Assembly: GCF_024679245.1 (NCBI RefSeq) | Contig: NC_090176.1 | Coordinates: 20,324,793 to 20,388,792, forward strand | Length of the DNA stretch: 64,000 nt | Direction of reading: 5' to 3' | DNA from: Pseudorasbora parva | Lineage: Eukaryota > Chordata > Actinopteri > Cypriniformes > Gobionidae | Shown: positions 58,691-64,000 of the stretch, piece after piece | Layout of the letters: every line of letters begins with the position of its first letter | Position numbering within the stretch: the stretch's first letter is position 1 | The notes under the pieces: generated by a model | The model's input: only the letters and a program-made list of their open reading frames with translations | Databases searched by the model: none | Told to the model about the DNA's origin: nothing | Made by a program: the position numbers and the translations under genes

Positions 58691-60521
58691 GTCCCCTGTT
58701 AGATAGTAAATCACGACGCCTGTGTGTTTGCTGTGACATTTCTTATCATCACAAACACACTGTAAAGATTTAGAGTTTTAACAGCAATAACTGAGTTTAA
58801 AGGGTTAAATCAAGCAGAAATAGCTCTCTAATGTATTAATTGCAGGTCATTATTGAATAGTGATTACGTTACACACACACACTGACTCAGGTCCCCTGTT
58901 AGATAGTAAATCACGACGCCTGTGTGTTTGCTGTGACATTTCTTATCATCACAAACACACTGTAAAGATTTAGAGTTTTTACAGCAATAACTGAGTTTAA
59001 AGAGTTAAATCAAGCAGAAATAGCTCTCTAATGTATTAATTGCAGGTCATTATTGAATAGTGATTACGTTACACACACACACTGACTCAGGTCCCCTGTT
59101 AGATAGTAAATCACGACGCCTGTGTGTTTGCTGTGACATTTCTTATAATCACAAACACACTGCAAAGATTTAGAGGTTTTACAGCAATACCTGAGTTTAA
59201 AGAGTTAAATCAAGCAGAAATAGCTCTCTAATGTATTAATTGCAGGTCATTATTGAATAGTGATTACGTTACACACACACACTGACTCAGGTCCCCTGTT
59301 AGATAGTAAATCACGACGCCTGTGTGTTTGCTGTGACATTTCTTATCATCATAAACACACTGCAAAGATTTAGAGTTTTTACAGCAATAACTGAGTTTAA
59401 AGGGTTAAATCAAGCAGAAATAGCTCTCTAATGTATTAATTGCAGGTCATTATTGAATAGTGATTACGTTACACACACACACTGACTCAGGTCCCCTGTT
59501 AGATAGTAAATCACGACGCCTGTGTGTTTGCTGTGACATTTCTTATAATCACAAACACACTGCAAAGATTTAGAGGTTTTACAGCAATACCTGAGTTTAA
59601 AGGGTTAAATCAAGCAGAAATAGCTCTCTAATGTATTAATTGCAGGTCATTATTGAATAGTGATTATGTTACACACACACTGACTCAGGTCCCCTGTTAG
59701 ATAGTAAATCACGACGCCTGTGTGTTTGCTGTGACATTTCTTATCATCACAAACACACTGCAAAGATTTAGAGTTTTTACAGCAATACCTGAGTTTAAAG
59801 GGTTAAATCAAGCAGAAATAGCTCTCTAATGTATTAATTGCCGGTCATTATTGAATAGTGATTATGTTACACACACACTGACTCAGGTCCCCTGTTAGAT
59901 AGTAAATCACGATGCCTGTGTGTTTGCTGTGACATTTCTTATCATCATAAACACACTGCAAAGATTTAGAGTTTTTACAGCAATACCTGAGTTTAAAGGG
60001 TTAAATCAAGCAGAGATAGCTCTCTAATGTATTAAATGCAGGTCATTATTGAATAGTGATTATGTTACACACACACTCACTCAGGTCCCCTGTTAGATAG
60101 TAAATCACGACGCCTGTGTGTTTGCTGTGACATTTCTTATAATCACAAACACACTGTAAAGATTTAGAGTTTTTACAGCAATACCTGAGTTTAAAGGGTT
60201 AAATCAAGCAGAAATAGCTCTCTAATGTATTAATTGCAGGTAATTATTGAATAGTGACTACGTTACACACACACTGACTCAGGTCCCCTGTTAGATAGTA
60301 AATCACGACGCCTGTGTGTTTGCTGTGACATTTCTTATCATCACAAACACACTGTAAAGATTTAGAGTTTTTACAGCAATACCTGAGTTTAAAGGGTTAA
60401 ATCAAGCAGAAATAGCTCTCTAATGTATTAAATGCAGGTCATTATTGAATAGTGATTACGTTACACACACACACTGACTCAGGTCCCCTGTTAGATAGTA
60501 AATCACGACGCCTGTGTGTTT
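58691..60521 (+). repeat. ~200-bp tandem array, 9 full units plus a partial
   Basis: Units start with GTCCCCTGTTAGATAG at 58691, 58891, 59091, 59291, 59491, 59689, 59887, 60085, 60283 and 60483. Spacing is 200 bp (five intervals, including the last) or 198 bp (four), the difference being one AC in a short (AC)n at the unit end. Units are >95% alike by eye. Units 3 and 5 share three private variants (CTTATAATC, GAGGTTTTAC, AATACCTG) that unit 4 mostly lacks. There is no coding frame. The last unit breaks off after GCCTGTGTGTTT, where the next element begins. Confidence 0.97.
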
Positions 60522-60938
60522 CTCTCCTCAACCCCCACAACCCCCCACTCACAATTTACATTTCAATAAGGGAGACTTGAAAAACCAGTTTGTGAACTAC
60601 AGGCCAATAGAGCTCAAACTACCAATGTGGCAGAACCCTTCTCAAATAAACTAGAGAAGATGCTGGGATTTGCCCTGCCAAATTAAACTAAATTACAGTT
60701 TTTACAATCGCTAGGCCACATTTCTCAATACTTTGGTCATTTTCAAAACTTGTTCTCTAAACCAACTTTCTGCTTCACATCAGTTATTTCACATTCAAAA
60801 TCCACAAAAACTAACAAAACACTTCATTCATGTCTCAAATCAAGTGCCAATGATCCTCAGTTTAGCTTGCACAGACTGAAGTTGTGATCACTCTGTGAAG
60901 AGTTTTGAAAAAGTGACCAACATTTGTTTGACAAATTT

Positions 60939-61331
60939 GAGAGTGCCAGAGACTTTGACTAAGGAGAATATTCTGAGCACACTGTGTGATGTTATTGAGA
61001 TCTTTTATGAAACTTTTTAGAGGTGACAAAAGTGAGAGTTCCAGAGTATCTAGCTGAAGAAAAAAGTCTGAGCACAGCATGCGATACTGTTGAGATCCCT
61101 TCTGAAACTTTAGAGGAGACACATATGAGCAATACAGTCTCTCTAGCCAAGGAGACAAATCAGAGCATAGAATGTGATGTTGTTGAGATCTCTTATGAAG
61201 CTTTAGTGGAGATAAACATGAGAGAATGTCATTTTTTGTCTCAGGATAAACATGTGAGAAGCAGGAGACTTAGCCTTATGTCTCAATTTGATGTTCACTT
61301 GATCTCATTTCTGTCTAGGAGAAAGATGTGA
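60939..61331 (+). repeat. 93-bp internal repeats with an open frame
   Basis: Segments starting GAGAG at 60939, 61034, 61127 and 61220 are diverged tandem repeats with spacings of 95, 93 and 93 bp. From 61023 to 61331 they share one open frame in which each 31-residue unit has a core like CDTVEIPSETLEE or CDVVEISYEALVE. The first unit is out of frame by two bases, with a stop. Acidic, amphipathic repeat peptides of this kind can be real, but no family is recognised and the frame is short. It lies inside the inverted-repeat element 60536-62716. Confidence 0.6.
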
Positions 61332-61402
61332 GAAGAGAAGCAGATCTCAGGTTTGATTTTCCTTTCCTCTAGGTTGGCCTTTGGTTCACAAACTGGGTTT
61401 TT

Positions 61403-62656
61403 AGGGCCCTATAAAATCCGTTTTATTTTTTCCCAAATTCCGTTTTTTCCGTTTTAATTTTTGCAGATTCCTTTTTTTCCTTTAAAATGTTTGGTAATTC
61501 AGTTTTTTTACCCTTTACTCTAATTTTGGTGAAAAAAGAGTTTGCTTTTAATGTTAATATAATACAACATAAAACAAAAAATAGGAATGACCTTAAATTT
61601 ATCGAGGTAACAAACATCACATTTACTTTTTAGGACAAATATGATATTTGACATAACACTGCACTTCAAATACTTCAAATATTAATGGTTATTAGCTTTA
61701 AACTTTCCGGTAAAATAAATTATAATAGTTTATATAAGTTAAAATGAAAGTGCTCCATTAGCTTTTTCTTTCAAGTAATTTTTTTTAAAAAGAACTAAAA
61801 AAAAAAAATCATAAGAATCATATTTTACAGTACTCTTAAGTACTATTAAGTAAAACATTTAAATTTGAAAATTAACATAAAAAAAAAACATTGCACCATG
61901 AAATCATGTAGTGAATTGTTCTGTGTGTTTAACAATCACCATAATGATATCCAGAGCTGTGAAAAATAAAAATACACGAAAACACAACACTGCCAGAAGT
62001 TTTTTTCCCCAACTTCAAAGGCCCCTTTAAATGATTAAAACTAGATGCTTAATTTTAACTTTAAGGTTACTTATCATGTAAACTACCCATATACAGCATG
62101 TTAAATGCATGTTTGGAACAGACTAACAGAGGGGAAAACGGTCGCATTTGCAGCAGATATGCATTGCTGCCTAATGTGCACATTATAAATCAAAGCACAA
62201 GATGACAGGGGTCGAGCAGAACACCGGAAAATCTGACAGAATGGACAATATTTGTCTGTATGTGCAATACACGAGCCGCGGCTCCCGCTCTCCATTCGCA
62301 AAGCTTCTGCGCCGCCTGCGCGTGCAGTGTGAAACCGCCGTTAGCGTCGAGTTTTTTAACTTTTTCGCTGCCGAAAGCAGAGCCGTGGAGACCAACTTCG
62401 CCATACTTTCATTGTTTTGGAGGGCGAGCTGAAATGACGGGAGGGGTTGTGTCGCGAAGATTTGCTTCCCCCGGTCTGCACTTTCCTCAGACATACGTTC
62501 TCCACCCACACGACACAGAATTTCATTACAAATATGTAAAATTCCGGGGAAATCTGCGTTAACACCAGATTCCGCGTTAATATGCAGATTCCGCATTAAT
62601 ATGCCAATTCCGTGATTCCGTCCGCGATTCCGTGATCGCGGAAATTATAGGGCCCT
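61403..62656. mobile_element. hAT-type element, AGGGCCCTATAA ends
   Basis: AGGGCCCTATAAAATCCG at the left and CGCGGAAATTATAGGGCCCT at the right are inverted. The flanks GGGTTTTT (61395-61402) and AGGTTTTC (62657-62664) match at 6 of 8 positions, as expected for an aged 8-bp hAT duplication. Sub-terminal ATTCCG/CGGAAT words recur on both sides (TTCCGTTTTTTCCG; GATTCCGTGATTCCG-like). The GC-rich 62,200-62,560 block gives overlapping frames on both strands without a transposase signature. It splits the right arm of 60536-62716. Confidence 0.88.
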
Positions 62657-62750
62657 AGGTTTTCAAGTCTTCCCTTATTTATTATTATTAAAATGTAAAT
62701 TGTGTGGGGGGTTGTGTGGATCTACTGTGTTTGTGGGCCCAGTTTACAGC

Positions 62751-62960
62751 AGTTAGTTCACCTACAAATGAAAATTAGCCCATGATTTACTCATCCTCAA
62801 GTCATCCCAAGTGTATATGACATTCTTTTTTCAAATGAATAAAATCTGAGTTATTTAAATTTATATTAAAAAAGTCCTGGCTCTTCCCAGCTTTAAAATG
62901 CCAGTGCCTTGTCGGTCCATAAAAGTGCATCTAACCATCATATAACTGATCCACACAGTA
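62751..62960 (+). mobile_element. Decayed left end of TTCACCC-type element
   Basis: GTTAGTTCACCTACAAATGAAAATT, then TTTACTCATCCTCAAGTCATCC, in the order of the 27595/44812 family. No right end or clear TTAA. Confidence 0.55.
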
Positions 62961-63025
62961 ACTGATCCATAGACTAAAATACTAGCTTTCGGTTTTCAGT
63001 GCCACACGAATCACATTGCGCTTAA

Positions 63026-63691
63026 AGGACAACTCCGGTGAGAAATGACCCTAGGGGTAATTAACAGATGGTTATCGAGTAGATCGTTCTCTGGGATCCG
63101 GTTTCATGAAAATCGAATTTAAAGAGTTTTATCTCTAAACACAGATTAGCTTATAATGTTTGTCTATGGGGCATGGAATAAGTGAAATTAAACCGCTAGT
63201 TAATACCACTAACAAGGCTCAAAATAACCTCACACTAACAAGGCAGCATAATGAGGATCCCTACATGCAAACCGCAGCATTGAGAACTTGTTAGAGTACA
63301 AACAGTTTAATAAGAAGATACTTTCTAAAGACAGTACATTACACGTTTACAGACTGCAGCCATCTTGGAAAACAGTCTCGACGACTCGAGCCACGAACGT
63401 TGTGCTAAGTGAGCTGATCGATAGGAATTAAGTTTGTGAAATCTAATTACATGGACTTTTTTTTCTTTTTTTTTTCTCTACTGCGTTCAGTGCTTTCTTC
63501 CGGAAACAACGGCCCATATGAGATTCCAAGTCACAGTTCATCACTTAGCACAGCGTTCGTCACTCAAATCTGTTTTTAGAGATAAAACTCTTTACACTTG
63601 ATTTCCATGAAAACGCATCCCAGAGAACGATCTACTCGGTAACCACCGTCTGTTAATTACCCCGAGGGTCATTTCTCACCGGAGTTGTCCT
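63026..63691. mobile_element. TTAA element, AGGACAACTCCGG ends
   Basis: TTAA at 63022-63025 and 63692-63695 flanks AGGACAACTCCGGTGAGAAA and TTTCTCACCGGAGTTGTCCT. The inverted arms run ~120 bp each, through GATCGTTCTCTGGGATC and AAAGAGTTTTATCTCTAAA and their partners. 666 bp, interior non-coding. Confidence 0.93.
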
Positions 63692-63695
63692 TTAA

Positions 63696-64000
63696 AGAGT
63701 AACCCTTCTTCACCCATGAATCCTTGACGTATGTGCACTGACAAACGCAGAAGAGAGAAGATAGAGCTAAACAAAACTTAGCGTCAGGGGTTACTCTTTT
63801 CATAATAACACTAAAACACAATTTCTTTCAATAAAAATAGTTTGTTTAGTCTATAAAGTTTAAAATATGGACATTGTTCTTACACAAACGTGCCACTTTG
63901 CTTCAGAAGGCTCTTCATTATTCACGTGCTATATGCATAAACATCTGAAGCACACGCCCCAAAAGCTGTATCTCTGACAGTCCACGAATGCTAAACTAAA
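63696..64000. other. Non-coding edge of window
   Basis: GAGTAACCCTTCTTCACCC near 63698 and GGGGTTACTCTTTT near 63787 are inverted words, suggesting a small inverted-repeat element. No gene. Confidence 0.4.

Larger units (their letters stand above)
60536..62716. mobile_element. Inverted-repeat element with split right arm
   Basis: Left arm 60536-60606 (CACAACCCCCCACTCACAAT, GGGAGACTTGAAAAACCAG, TTTGTGAACTACAGGCCAA). The right arm is in two pieces: 61370-61402 (TTGGCCTTTGGTTCACAAAC) and 62657-62716 (TTTCAAGTCTTCCC ... TTGTGTGGGGGGTTGTG). The gap is filled by the hAT-type element 61403-62656. Without it the element is ~930 bp with ~70-bp arms. Its interior holds ~93-bp repeats (60939-61331). 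Superfamily unknown. Confidence 0.88.

Noticed and set aside
58691..60521. CRISPR-like array
   Set aside because: Units are contiguous ~200-bp copies with no short repeat/unique spacer pattern, and the genome is eukaryotic.
62183..62596. 137-codon minus frame
   Set aside because: Inside the hAT-type element 61403-62656, overlapped by equally long frames on the plus strand, with no transposase motif.

Overview
This window looks like intergenic or long-intron DNA from a bony fish, most probably a cyprinid. The basis is a decayed DD34E Tc1 transposase, a tRNA-derived SINE remnant with a fish-type tail, very many short inverted-repeat transposons (MITEs) of fish type, long (AC)n, (AT)n and (GAAA)n microsatellites, and AT-rich sequence with no bacterial gene density. 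The species call is inference. I see no intact host protein-coding gene. Every convincing protein-like stretch is a transposable-element remnant.

Layout. 0-9 kb: microsatellite, two related MITEs, and a three-level nest at 6.1-8.3 kb. 9.3-10.5 kb: a TTAA-flanked transposon that still carries a coding exon; an internally deleted inverted copy lies at 54.0-54.4 kb. 12-15 kb: a GC-rich repeat and a SINE. 15.1-18.4 kb: LTR-like direct repeats, with a Tc1 copy between them and a MITE inside one of them. 19.0-23.3 kb: a hAT-type element with a near-perfect 8-bp target duplication inside another element, a second Tc1 remnant, and a long (AT)n tract. 24.4-24.8 kb: the only convincing host regulatory feature, a CpG-dense block with a CCAAT box, a perfect TGATTGACAG (PBX/PREP) site and a splice donor, read as the promoter and untranslated first exon of a plus-strand gene whose body is not recognisable here. 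25-57 kb: mostly non-coding, with nested MITEs, a foldback element, a degenerate CTGTCTGT minisatellite, a Harbinger-type element, a gag-like minus-strand ORF remnant at 45-46 kb and a second unidentified coding fragment at 51.5-51.9 kb. 57.7-60.5 kb: a block of inverted GGGGAC motifs leading into nine complete ~199-bp tandem units. 60.5-62.7 kb: an inverted-repeat element whose right arm is split by a hAT-type insertion. 63.0-63.7 kb: a further TTAA element.

The main biology is transposon ecology. At least six families use TTAA targets (as piggyBac and Kolobok elements do), others have 8-bp (hAT), TA (Tc1/mariner) or TTA (Harbinger) duplications, and the nesting order gives relative insertion ages. 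I found no new enzymatic or defence system. The most useful leads are the 24.5 kb promoter/exon, the coding-to-MITE pair at 9.3/54.0 kb, the triple nest, and the ~200-bp array.
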